A stretch of 28,880 bases of DNA from UBA668 sp046086305 (GTDB taxonomy: Bacteria > Actinomycetota > Acidimicrobiia > Acidimicrobiales > Ilumatobacteraceae), in NCBI GenBank assembly GCA_046086305.1, contig JBJSXI010000067.1, positions 1-28,880 of the forward strand, read 5' to 3'. The translations under genes were made by a program, and so were the position numbers. Shown here piece after piece: positions 14,489 through 21,914 of this stretch (position 1 is its first letter; each line of letters opens with the position of its first letter). Below the pieces are notes generated by a model. That model did not search any database. It had not been told where the DNA came from and saw only the letters and a list, made by a program, of their open reading frames with translations.

Positions 14489-15577
14489 GTGTCACTCCCC
14501 TCGACCATGAAGGCCGTGGTCACCACCGGCAACGGTGGGTTCGACCGTCTCGAGTGGCGCAATGTGCCGATACCCGTGGTGGGCCCCGGCGAGGTCCTGC
14601 TGAAGGTGCTCGCCGCCGGCGTGAACAACACCGAGATCAACACACGTCTCGGCTGGTACTCGGCGTCAGTCACCGTCGCGACGAACGCAGCCGCGACGGC
14701 CGAGGAGCTGCGGCCCTCGCACAAGGCCGACGGCGGGTGGAATGCCGCCACCCCGTTCCCGCTCATCCAGGGCACCGACTGCTGCGGGCGGGTCGTCGAG
14801 GTGGCTGGAGACGTCGACACTGCGATGCTCGGTCGGCGGGTGCTCGTGCGCGCATGTATGAGGCCGCTCGGGTTTGGCTCGATGGAGAACGTGTGGATGG
14901 GCTCCGACTTCGACGGCGCGTTCGCCGAGTACGTGAAGGTGCCGGCCAGCGAGGTGTTCGAGGCGCGCTGCGACTGGTCCGATGTCGAACTCGCCAGCAT
15001 CCCGTGCGCCTACGCGACCGCCGAGAACCTGCTGCACCGCGCTCGCTGTGCCGCCGGTGACCACGTGCTCGTTGCCGGTGCATCCGGCGGGGTCGGCTCA
15101 GCCGCAGTGCAACTGGCGAAGCGGCGCGGTGCAATCGTCACTGCGATCGCTGGCGCGTCGAAGGCCGCGCAGGTGCGTGCGATCGGCGCCGATCGAGTCA
15201 TCGACCGCAGCGATGACCCTGCGGCGGCACTTGGGCCCGAATCAGTCGACCTCGTGGTCGACAATGTGGCCGGACCGCACTTCGGCTCGATGCTGGAGGT
15301 GCTTCGCCGTGGCGGCCGCTACGTCACCTCAGGTGCGATCGGCGGACCGATCGTCGCGCTCGACACCCGCTCGATGTACCTGAAGGACATCACGCTCATC
15401 GGCTGCACCGCGTGGGACGAGCCGGTGTTCCCGAACCTGATCGGCTACATCGAGCGCGACGAGATCCGACCACTCGTCGCGGCGACGTTCCCACTCGAAC
15501 GGATCGCCGATGCGCAGCGCGAATTCCTCGAGAAGCGCCACGTCGGCAAGTTCGTGCTGGTTCCACCGGGGCAGTAG
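14489..15577 (+). CDS. Medium-chain dehydrogenase/reductase, quinone-oxidoreductase-like
   Basis: An NAD(P)H-dependent oxidoreductase of the medium-chain superfamily. The N-terminal GroES-like domain (MKAVVTTGNGGFDRLEW, VGPGEVLLKVLAAGVNNTEI, PLIQGTDCCGRVVEV) is followed by a Rossmann domain with VAGASGGVGSAAVQLAKRRG, which suits NADPH. The structural zinc-binding four-cysteine cluster of classical alcohol dehydrogenases is not present. The region after GVNNTEINTRLGWYS carries an unusual 25-residue insertion before the conserved PLIQGTD. GTG 14489 and ATG 14507 are both possible starts; neither has a good ribosome site, and the family often begins MKAVV, so ATG 14507 is a fair alternative. It lies 10 nt after the oxygenase gene. 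Confidence 0.85.
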   Translation: MSLPSTMKAVVTTGNGGFDRLEWRNVPIPVVGPGEVLLKVLAAGVNNTEINTRLGWYSASVTVATNAAATAEELRPSHKADGGWNAATPFPLIQGTDCCGRVVEVAGDVDTAMLGRRVLVRACMRPLGFGSMENVWMGSDFDGAFAEYVKVPASEVFEARCDWSDVELASIPCAYATAENLLHRARCAAGDHVLVAGASGGVGSAAVQLAKRRGAIVTAIAGASKAAQVRAIGADRVIDRSDDPAAALGPESVDLVVDNVAGPHFGSMLEVLRRGGRYVTSGAIGGPIVALDTRSMYLKDITLIGCTAWDEPVFPNLIGYIERDEIRPLVAATFPLERIADAQREFLEKRHVGKFVLVPPGQ

Positions 15578-15611
15578 ACCTCTCGAATGATGCCCGTGGC
15601 CGCAGCTGGCC

Positions 15612-15635
15612 CGGGGGTGGCCTACGCCCCCGTTT
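15612..15635 (+). terminator. Probable terminator after the dehydrogenase gene
   Basis: CGGGGGTG-GCCTA-CGCCCCCG forms an 8-bp stem with one G-U pair and a 5-nt loop, followed by TTT. It lies 34 nt after the dehydrogenase stop and just before the 3' end of the opposing tRNA gene. Confidence 0.5.
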
Positions 15636-15641
15636 GCGCCG

Positions 15642-15724
15642 TGCCCGAGGTGGGACTCGAACCCACACGCCCTTTCGGACAACGGATTTTGAGTCCGTCG
15701 CGTCTGCCGTTCCGCCACTCGGGC
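15642..15724 (-). tRNA. tRNA-Leu (anticodon CAA)
   Basis: The minus strand folds as a class II tRNA. Acceptor GCCCGAG pairs with CTCGGGC, with discriminator A at 15642. The anticodon stem ACGGA/TCCGT holds the loop CTCAAAA, giving anticodon CAA for the leucine codon UUG. A long variable arm (TGTCCGAAAGGGCG) and the T arm GTGGG-TTCGAGT-CCCAC follow. The CCA end is not encoded. The gene stands alone and divergent from fabD. Confidence 0.96.
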
Positions 15725-15753
15725 GAGTGACCCGCTGAGCGTACCGGCCTCGT

Positions 15754-15765
15754 GTGGGTACCCAC
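15754..15765. promoter_or_regulatory. 12-bp palindrome in the tRNA-Leu/fabD divergent region
   Basis: GTGGGTACCCAC is a perfect 12-bp palindrome, followed at once by a second GGGTA. It lies 11 bp before the candidate fabD -10 element and so could be an operator for the fatty-acid synthesis cluster. Confidence 0.35.
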
Positions 15766-15776
15766 GGGTAACCGAT

Positions 15777-15782
15777 TACGCT
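15777..15782 (+). promoter_or_regulatory. Candidate -10 element for the fab cluster
   Basis: TACGCT, 9 nt before the fabD ATG, which has no Shine-Dalgarno sequence. It fits TANNNT and would give a transcript starting within a few nt of the start codon. Confidence 0.4.
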
Positions 15783-15791
15783 CGCAACGCC

Positions 15792-16967
15792 ATGCTCGCC
15801 TTCACCTTCCCCGGTCAGGGATCCCAGCGTCCCGGCATGGGACGGCCGTGGGTCGACCACGAGAGTTGGGAAATCGTGGGCGAGGCCTCCGAGGTGGCGG
15901 GCCGCGACATCGGCGCCCTCCTGCTCGACGCCGACGCCGAGGAGCTCAAGGACACGCGCAACGCCCAGCTCACCACGTTCGTCTCGAGCCTGATGGTGCT
16001 CGACGCCGTCGAGCGACTCGGTATCGAGCCGAGTTTCTGTGCCGGGCACAGCCTCGGTGAGTACTCGGCGCTCGCCGCCACGGGTGCGCTCAGCCTCGAG
16101 GACGGGGTCAGACTCGTCGTCGAACGGGCCGATGCGATGCACCAGGCCGGCCTCGACAACCCGGGCACGATGGCCGCAGTCCTCGGGCTCGACGATGACG
16201 ATGTCGAGATCGCCTGCCGACGCGCCGACCGCGACGTGTGGGTCGCCAACTTCAATGCCCCTGGGCAGGTCGTCATCGCCGGCTCGGCCGAAGGGGTCGC
16301 CGCGGCGGGCACCGAGGCCAAAGAGCTCGGGGCCAAGAAGGTGATGCCCCTGCAGGTGTCGGGCGCCTTCCACACCCAGTTCATGTCGCCCGCTCGGGAT
16401 CGGCTCCGCAAGGCGATCGCCGATGCAGCACCACGCGACACCGAGGTGCCCGTGGTGTCGAATGTCGACGCCCTGGCTCATGCGAGCGGGGAAGAGTGGT
16501 CGTCGTTGCTGTCGGCCCAACTCGTCAGCCCCGTCCGCTGGAAGCACTGCCTGCTCAGCCTCGGCGAACTGGGTGTCACCGGGTTCGCCGAACTCGGACC
16601 CGGTGGCGTCCTCACCGGCATGGCGAAGCGCACCGTCGACGGTGCGCGCACCATCTCGGTCGCCACACCCGACGATCTCGACAAGCTCATCGAATGGGTC
16701 AACGTCGGGTCGGCTCCGTCGACGACCCAGCACGAGGGTGAACACCTCTTTGCCGTCGAACGCCTCGTCGTCAGTCCCGCCGCCGGCGTCTTCACGCCCA
16801 TCGGCGGCATCGCTGACGGCACACGCATCGACGTCGGCGCGGTTCTCGGCCACATCGGCGACACCGAGGTGCGCTCACCGTTCGCCGGCATCGTGCAGAG
16901 CTACATCGCCGTCGACGGCGAACGAGTGACGCTCCGCCAACCCATCGCCTGGCTCCGCACGAACTGA
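15792..16967 (+). CDS. fabD: Malonyl-CoA:ACP transacylase with C-terminal biotinyl/lipoyl-like domain
   Basis: Transfers malonyl from CoA to acyl carrier protein, feeding type II fatty-acid synthesis. The transferase occupies residues 1-about 300: oxyanion Gln10 in FPGQGSQ, nucleophile Ser87 in AGHSLGEYSA, catalytic His194 in VSGAFHTQFM, and the closing GFAELGPGGVL. FabD normally ends near residue 310, but here about 70 further residues (322-391) read as a biotinyl/lipoyl-like barrel (LVVSPAAGVFTP, IDVGAVLGHIGDTEVRSPFA, ERVTLRQPIAWLR). The usual modified Lys of the EAMKM turn is missing, so no biotin or lipoate is expected; the domain may be structural or a docking site. First gene of the fab cluster, 25 nt ahead of fabH. 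Confidence 0.95.
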   Translation: MLAFTFPGQGSQRPGMGRPWVDHESWEIVGEASEVAGRDIGALLLDADAEELKDTRNAQLTTFVSSLMVLDAVERLGIEPSFCAGHSLGEYSALAATGALSLEDGVRLVVERADAMHQAGLDNPGTMAAVLGLDDDDVEIACRRADRDVWVANFNAPGQVVIAGSAEGVAAAGTEAKELGAKKVMPLQVSGAFHTQFMSPARDRLRKAIADAAPRDTEVPVVSNVDALAHASGEEWSSLLSAQLVSPVRWKHCLLSLGELGVTGFAELGPGGVLTGMAKRTVDGARTISVATPDDLDKLIEWVNVGSAPSTTQHEGEHLFAVERLVVSPAAGVFTPIGGIADGTRIDVGAVLGHIGDTEVRSPFAGIVQSYIAVDGERVTLRQPIAWLRTN

Positions 16968-16992
16968 CGACCGCCCGAGGAGACCGAACCGC

Positions 16993-17964
16993 ATGCCCAA
17001 GATTCCTGCCGGCGTCCGCGGCGCCGTGATCACTGGATGGGGCACCGCCCTGCCTCCGAAGGTGCTGACCAACCACGATCTCGAGCAGACCCTCGACACA
17101 TCGCACGACTGGATCGTCGAGCGCTCCGGGATCCACGAGCGACACGTCGGTGGGTCGACCGTCGGGCTGTCGGTCGAGAGTGGCCGCGCCGCCCTCGAGA
17201 TGGCAGGCATCGCTCCCGAGCGCATCGATGCGCTCGTCCTCGCCACCACCACACCCGATCGCACCGTGCCCGCCAGCTCGGCGACGGTGCAGCACGAGCT
17301 GGGCCTCCGCTGCGGCGCGTTCGACGTGAATGCCGCATGCAGTGGATTCGTGTACGCCCTCGTGCAGGGACACGGGATGATCGCGATGGGTGCCGAGCGG
17401 GTCCTCGTCATCGGCACCGACACCCTCGCCCGGATCACCGACTGGGACGACCGCAATACCGCCGTGCTGTTCGCCGACGGCAGCGGCGCAGTCGTATTGG
17501 AAGCGGTCGATGGCCCGGGACAGCTTCTCGGATGGGATCTCGACGCCGACGGCTCGGCCGAACGGCTGCTCTACTGCGACATCGGCGGCTTCATCCACAT
17601 GGACGGCAAGGAGGTCTTCCGACGTGCCGTGCGGATCATGGTCGACTCGGCGACCAAGTCGATGGCGCACGCAGGTGTCACCGCCGACGACGTCGCGCTC
17701 GTCGTGCCCCATCAGGCCAACATCCGCATCATCCAGGCGGCATGCGAACGTCTCGGCGTGCCGGTCGAGCGAGCCGCGACGGTGCTGCACCGCACTGGCA
17801 ACACCTCGTCGGCATCGATCCCTCTCGCCCTCGCCGACGCGCTCGACAACGGCCGTGTGCGTCAGGGTGATCTCGTGCTGCTCGTCGGGTTCGGAGCAGG
17901 CATGACTGCGGCGAGCGCCCTCCTCCGCTGGGGCGGCACGGGCGAGCCGGTGGTCGGCCGATGA
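16993..17964 (+). CDS. fabH: 3-oxoacyl-ACP synthase III
   Basis: Starts fatty-acid synthesis by condensing an acyl-CoA with malonyl-ACP. The 323-residue thiolase-fold protein has the catalytic triad Cys116 (VNAACSGFVYAL), His240 (VPHQANIRII) and Asn270 (RTGNTSSASIPLAL), plus the typical DWIVERSGIHER near residue 40. Primer choice (acetyl-CoA or branched acyl-CoA) cannot be told from these motifs. The ATG at 16993 is preceded by GAGGAGA. The stop overlaps the fabG start as ATGA, so the two are translationally coupled. Length and motifs are normal. Confidence 0.97.
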   Translation: MPKIPAGVRGAVITGWGTALPPKVLTNHDLEQTLDTSHDWIVERSGIHERHVGGSTVGLSVESGRAALEMAGIAPERIDALVLATTTPDRTVPASSATVQHELGLRCGAFDVNAACSGFVYALVQGHGMIAMGAERVLVIGTDTLARITDWDDRNTAVLFADGSGAVVLEAVDGPGQLLGWDLDADGSAERLLYCDIGGFIHMDGKEVFRRAVRIMVDSATKSMAHAGVTADDVALVVPHQANIRIIQAACERLGVPVERAATVLHRTGNTSSASIPLALADALDNGRVRQGDLVLLVGFGAGMTAASALLRWGGTGEPVVGR

Positions 17965-18665
17965 GCCGCGTCGTCCTCGTCACCGGTGGTTCACGCGGCA
18001 TCGGCCTGGCGTGCGCACAGCGGTTCGCCGCACTCGGTGACCAGGTCGCCGTCACGTATCACACCTCTCCGCCGCCCGCGGGGTTCCTCGCCGTGCAGTG
18101 CGATGTGCGGTCGGCCGAGTCGGTCGATGCGGCGTTCAGCGCTGTCGAGGCACAGCTCGGGCCCGTCGAAGTGCTCGTCTCGAACGCCGGTGTCACCAAC
18201 GACGGCCTCCTCCTGCGGATGAGCGAGGACGACTTCACCTCTGTCGTCGATGCCAATCTCACCGCCGCCTACCGCGTCACCAAGCGCGCCGCACAGGGCA
18301 TGCTGCGCGCCCGCAAGGGCAGGATCGTGCTGATGTCGTCGGTCGTCGGCCTGCTCGGCTCTGCCGGACAGGCGAACTACGCCGCCTCGAAGGCCGGGCT
18401 CGTCGGCTTCGCCCGGTCGGTCGCACGCGAACTCGGTTCGCGCGGCATCACGTGCAACGTCGTCGCTCCCGGCCCCGTCGCCACCGACATGACGGCAGCG
18501 CTCGGCGAGAAGCGCCTCGACGAACTCACGGCAGCCGTGCCGCTCGGACGGGTGGCCAGCCCCGAGGAGATCGCCGGCGTTGTCGCCTTCCTCGCCTCCC
18601 CCGATGCCGCTTACATCACCGGGGCCGTCATCCCGGTCGACGGCGGTCTCGGCATGGGTCACTAG
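17961..18665 (+). CDS. fabG: 3-oxoacyl-ACP reductase
   Basis: NADPH-dependent reduction of 3-oxoacyl-ACP in the elongation cycle. A 234-residue short-chain dehydrogenase with the cofactor motif TGGSRGIG near the N-terminus, SNAG at 74-77, and the catalytic residues Asn99, Ser127, Tyr140 and Lys144 (NYAASKAGLVGF). The C-terminus ITGAVIPVDGGLGMGH is characteristic of FabG. The cofactor-binding strand is short and the segment after it (YHTSPPPAG) lacks the usual basic residue that marks NADPH, so cofactor preference is less certain than the role. It overlaps fabH by 4 nt and is followed 30 nt later by acpP. Confidence 0.95.
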   Translation: MSRVVLVTGGSRGIGLACAQRFAALGDQVAVTYHTSPPPAGFLAVQCDVRSAESVDAAFSAVEAQLGPVEVLVSNAGVTNDGLLLRMSEDDFTSVVDANLTAAYRVTKRAAQGMLRARKGRIVLMSSVVGLLGSAGQANYAASKAGLVGFARSVARELGSRGITCNVVAPGPVATDMTAALGEKRLDELTAAVPLGRVASPEEIAGVVAFLASPDAAYITGAVIPVDGGLGMGH

Positions 18666-18695
18666 CATTCCCCCATCACCAGCAAGGAGACATCA

Positions 18696-18932
18696 GTGGA
18701 TCAGGAACTGTTCGCCCGCTTCCGCAAGTGCGCCGTCGAGGTGCTCTCGGTCCCCGAGGACAAGGTCGTCCCCGAGGCCACCTTCGGCGACGATCTCGAT
18801 GCCGACAGCCTCGACCTCGTCGAACTCGTCATGGCCCTCGAGGAGGAGTTCGACATCGAAGTCCCCGAGAGCGACCTCGACGATGTGAGGACGGTCGGCC
18901 AGGCCTTCGACCTGGTCGTCGGCAAGCTCTGA
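18696..18932 (+). CDS. acpP: Acyl carrier protein
   Basis: The 78-residue carrier of growing acyl chains. Ser38 in DADSLDLVEL is the site for the 4'-phosphopantetheine arm, and the acidic helix II (LVELVMALEEEFDIEVPE) that docks partner enzymes is intact. The GTG start at 18696 is set by AAGGAG seven nt upstream. The stop shares one base with the fabF start (TGATG), so fabF is coupled to it. Length and acidity are typical of bacterial AcpP. Confidence 0.97.
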   Translation: MDQELFARFRKCAVEVLSVPEDKVVPEATFGDDLDADSLDLVELVMALEEEFDIEVPESDLDDVRTVGQAFDLVVGKL

Positions 18933-20134
18933 TGCCGGCGAGCCCGCCGCTGGCCGTGCGCGGCCGGCGGGTGGCCATCACCGGCTACGGCGTCGTCGCC
19001 CCGTGCGGGGTCGGAAAGGACGCGTTCTGGCGCGGCCTGCTCGGCCCCGGACTCACCGGTGGCCGATCGATCGAGATCGCCGACTGGGATCCGACGCCCT
19101 ACTTCGACAATCCGAAGGAGGCGCGCCGCGCTGACCGTGTCGAACAGTTCGCACTCGCCGCTGCGGCCGAGTGCTTCGCGCATGCGGGACGACCTGATGT
19201 CGACGACACGCGCTTCGGCACGATCTTCGCCACAGGTGTCGGTGGGCTACGCTCGACCGAGGAGCAGATCCGCGTCCTTGTCGAGAAGGGTGAACGACGA
19301 GTCTCGCCGTTCCTCGTGCCGATGATGATGCCCAACGCATCTGGGGCTGCGATCTCGATGCGCTACGGACTGCGCGGACCGAACGAGACCATCTGCACGG
19401 CGTGTGCAGCATCCACGCACGCCATCGGGTATGCCGCACGACTGATCGCCTGGGGCATGGTCGATGCGTGCATCACCGGCGGCGCCGAGAGCGCGGGGTG
19501 CGACATCGGTGTTGCGTCGTTCGGCAACATGACCGCACTGAGCACGGTGGGCGCGAGCCGCCCGTTCTCACCCGAGCGCGACGGCTTCGTGCTCGGTGAG
19601 GGTGCGGCGGTGTTCATGCTCGAGGAGTGGGACGCGGCCGTTGCACGCGGCGCCGCGATCGTCGGCGAGGTGCTCGGCGCCGCGAGCAACGCCGACGCCC
19701 ATCACATCACGGCACCCGCCCCCGGTGGGACCGGCGCGATCGCATGTATGCGCGCCGCACTGCACGACGCCGGTCTCGATGCATCAGCCATCGGCCACAT
19801 CAACGCCCACGGCACGAGCACACCGCTCAACGACGCGGCCGAGGCGGCCGCCGTGTCGGTCGTGTTCGGCGCCGGTGCCGTGCCGGTCACCTCGACCAAG
19901 GGCGTCACCGGCCACGCGCTCGGTGCCGCCGGCGCACTCGAGGCGGCGGCGGTGCTGCTGTCGATGGAACACGGAATCATTCCCCCCACCGCCGGTACGA
20001 CGGCGCTCGACGACACCATGGACATCGACCTCGTCATCGGCGCACCCCGACCGTGGACCCCGGGCCCGACCCTGTCGAACAGCCTCGGCTTCGGTGGCCA
20101 CAACGGCACGATCGTGCTCGGCCCGGGAGCCTGA
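18932..20134 (+). CDS. fabF: 3-oxoacyl-ACP synthase II
   Basis: Elongating condensing enzyme of type II fatty-acid synthesis. The 400-residue protein has the catalytic Cys158 (ICTACAASTHAIGYA), His293 (INAHGTSTPLND), Lys323 and His328 (TSTKGVTGHALGAAG), and the C-terminal NSLGFGGHN. The ATG at 18932 overlaps the acpP stop as TGATG, and the residues before it in the same frame are noise from fabG, so the start is firm. The nucleophile motif reads CAAS where CASG is more usual; this is a common-type variation and the Cys is intact. It is the last gene of the cluster. FabB and FabF cannot be told apart with certainty, but position and length favour FabF. Confidence 0.96.
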   Translation: MPASPPLAVRGRRVAITGYGVVAPCGVGKDAFWRGLLGPGLTGGRSIEIADWDPTPYFDNPKEARRADRVEQFALAAAAECFAHAGRPDVDDTRFGTIFATGVGGLRSTEEQIRVLVEKGERRVSPFLVPMMMPNASGAAISMRYGLRGPNETICTACAASTHAIGYAARLIAWGMVDACITGGAESAGCDIGVASFGNMTALSTVGASRPFSPERDGFVLGEGAAVFMLEEWDAAVARGAAIVGEVLGAASNADAHHITAPAPGGTGAIACMRAALHDAGLDASAIGHINAHGTSTPLNDAAEAAAVSVVFGAGAVPVTSTKGVTGHALGAAGALEAAAVLLSMEHGIIPPTAGTTALDDTMDIDLVIGAPRPWTPGPTLSNSLGFGGHNGTIVLGPGA

Positions 20135-20165
20135 CTGCACCGACATCGGTGTCACACCCCCGGCG

Positions 20166-20171
20166 TACGGT
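20166..20171 (+). promoter_or_regulatory. Candidate -10 element for the DUF222/HNH gene
   Basis: TACGGT, 7 nt before the ATG at 20179, with no Shine-Dalgarno sequence. It fits TANNNT and suggests a leaderless transcript. Confidence 0.4.
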
Positions 20172-20178
20172 CTCGGAC

Positions 20179-21456
20179 ATGGCCGGTCACGCCGCTCCCG
20201 AACTCGCCGAGGTACTCGACGCACTCGAACACGTGGCGGAGCAGTTGGCGGTGGTCGATGTGACGGGCCTGTCGCGCGACGACCTCTCGACGGGCACGCT
20301 GCGCATGGCGGGTCTGCTCGACCGGCTCACTGCCGGTCAGGCGCGGCTCGTCGCCGAGGCCGATCGGGCAACGGTGTGGGCCTCGTCGGGAGCGCGCAAC
20401 ATGGCTGGATGGCTCGCCGATCAGACCCGGAGCTCGTTCGGGAGGGCGATCGAGATGGTCCGGCTCGCCGACACACTCGGCTCGAATTCCCTCCTGGCTG
20501 ACAAGGTGGCGGCCGGCGCGGTCAGCACCGCCACCGCCGTCGCGCTGCACGATGCGATCCTCGCACCACCTCCGGGTGCCGGCAGCGACGATGTCGATGC
20601 GCTCGTCGAGCTGTGCACCGGTGCCGGGCCGCGCGACGCGAAGTCGGCTGCCGAGATGTGGGTGGCCCACCACCAGACGGTCAGCGAGGATGAACTCGAG
20701 GCACGTCGTCATCGGCGTCGGTCGGTGCGGTTCTCCGCCCCGACCGACGGGCTGATCACGATGACGGCGGTGCTGCCGACGCTGGCGGCCGGGTCGGTGC
20801 GCAAGGCCCTGTGTTCCATCGCCCGCCTCCAACCCGGTGACGCCCCCGGCACCGGCGACGATCGCAGCTCCGAGCAGCGTCTCGCCGATGCGCTCGTTCA
20901 GATGGCGGCAGCGACGTGCCGGGGCGAACTCCCGGGCAGAGAGGCCCCCACGCTGCTCGTCACCATCGACCTCGACAGCCTCGAGGGACGCGACGACCGC
21001 GCCGGTGTCACCGAGTTCGGCGACTGCGTTGCGGCATCGACGGTACGTCGGCTCGTCGACGACGCAACGATCCGCACCATCGTGCACCGCGGGCCGCAGG
21101 TGGTCGGCGTCGGCCGCGATCGACGCCTCGCCAGTCGTGCCCAGTACTCGGCGCTCGTCGCACGCGATGGCCGGTGCCGGTGGCCCGGATGCCATATTCC
21201 CGCATCGTGGTGCGAGGTCGACCATCTCGTACCGTGGCAGAGCGGCGGTTGCACCGACCTCGACAACCTCGTGCTGTGGTGCAGCCATCACCACCATCGC
21301 AAACACGCACCCGGCGTCGAGGTGCTCGGCGATGCGCACCACTTGCGCCTTCGGCTCGACAACGGCACCGTCATCGACTGCCCTGCGCACGGTGCGGCGG
21401 CGACGTCGGGTGGCGATCCGCCTCGGGTCCGGCGACGAACCACGGCGGCGGCCTGA
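20179..21456 (+). CDS. DUF222 and HNH-endonuclease domain protein (13E12 family)
   Basis: A 425-residue protein of the actinobacterial 13E12/DUF222 family. The N-terminal two thirds is the helical DUF222 region (ELAEVLDALEHVAEQLAVVD, ARNMAGWLADQTRSS, VSTATAVALHDAI). The C-terminus is an HNH nuclease domain: CRWPGCHIPASWCEVDHLVP, then NLVLWCSHHHHRKH, with paired Cys and His zinc ligands and the catalytic His in VDHL. These proteins occur in many copies in actinobacteria and are often tied to mobile DNA, but their natural role is unknown. The ATG at 20179 is chosen because translation upstream overlaps fabF. No other mobile-element sign (inverted ends, target duplication, transposase) is visible around it. 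It converges with fabZ across 29 nt. Confidence 0.9.
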   Translation: MAGHAAPELAEVLDALEHVAEQLAVVDVTGLSRDDLSTGTLRMAGLLDRLTAGQARLVAEADRATVWASSGARNMAGWLADQTRSSFGRAIEMVRLADTLGSNSLLADKVAAGAVSTATAVALHDAILAPPPGAGSDDVDALVELCTGAGPRDAKSAAEMWVAHHQTVSEDELEARRHRRRSVRFSAPTDGLITMTAVLPTLAAGSVRKALCSIARLQPGDAPGTGDDRSSEQRLADALVQMAAATCRGELPGREAPTLLVTIDLDSLEGRDDRAGVTEFGDCVAASTVRRLVDDATIRTIVHRGPQVVGVGRDRRLASRAQYSALVARDGRCRWPGCHIPASWCEVDHLVPWQSGGCTDLDNLVLWCSHHHHRKHAPGVEVLGDAHHLRLRLDNGTVIDCPAHGAAATSGGDPPRVRRRTTAAA

Positions 21457-21485
21457 CGCCTGCGAAGAACGCGGTCGACTCGCGA

Positions 21486-21914
21486 CTATCGATCGACGAG
21501 CACGAACATCAGGTCACATTCGCAGGCCACCTCATCGCCGAGCAGCGCCCGGCCGGTCCCCTTGCCCGCCCGCGCCGACATGCGACCCAACTCGACGTGC
21601 AGCTCGAGGGTGTCGCCGGGGCCGACCTGACGGCGGAAGCGGGCCCCGTCGAGTCCGCCGAACAGTGGCAGACGGCCGGCGAACCGTTCGTCGGTCAGGA
21701 CGGCGATCGCACCCATCTGGGCGATGGCCTCACACATCAGCACTCCCGGGAGCGTGGGTCGGCCGGGAAAGTGCCCGCCGAAGAACCACTCGTCGCCGCG
21801 CAGATGCCATCGACCGACACCGCGCACACCCGGCTCGAGCGACACGACCTCGTCGACGAACAGGAAGGGCGGTCGATGCGGGAGGACCGCGACGGGATCG
21901 GGCAGGGCGCTCAC
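21486..21914 (-). CDS. fabZ: 3-hydroxyacyl-ACP dehydratase, FabZ family
   Basis: Dehydrates 3-hydroxyacyl-ACP to enoyl-ACP. The 142-residue hot-dog-fold protein has LPHRPPFLFVDEV and the active-site motif GGHFPGRPTLPGVLMCEAIA with His48 and Glu62, 14 residues apart as in FabZ. The start is a GTG at 21914 overlapping the bcp stop as GTGA; longer reading frames upstream are out-of-frame noise from bcp. It is not in the fab cluster but 1.3 kb away on the other strand, behind bcp. This supplies the dehydratase the cluster lacks. A second FabZ elsewhere or a related (3R)-hydroxyacyl dehydratase role remains possible. Confidence 0.92.
   Translation of the reverse strand: MSALPDPVAVLPHRPPFLFVDEVVSLEPGVRGVGRWHLRGDEWFFGGHFPGRPTLPGVLMCEAIAQMGAIAVLTDERFAGRLPLFGGLDGARFRRQVGPGDTLELHVELGRMSARAGKGTGRALLGDEVACECDLMFVLVDR

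Noticed and set aside
20100..20200. Element ends flanking the DUF222/HNH gene
   Set aside because: I looked for terminal inverted repeats or target duplications on both sides (20135-20178 and 21457-21485) and found none.
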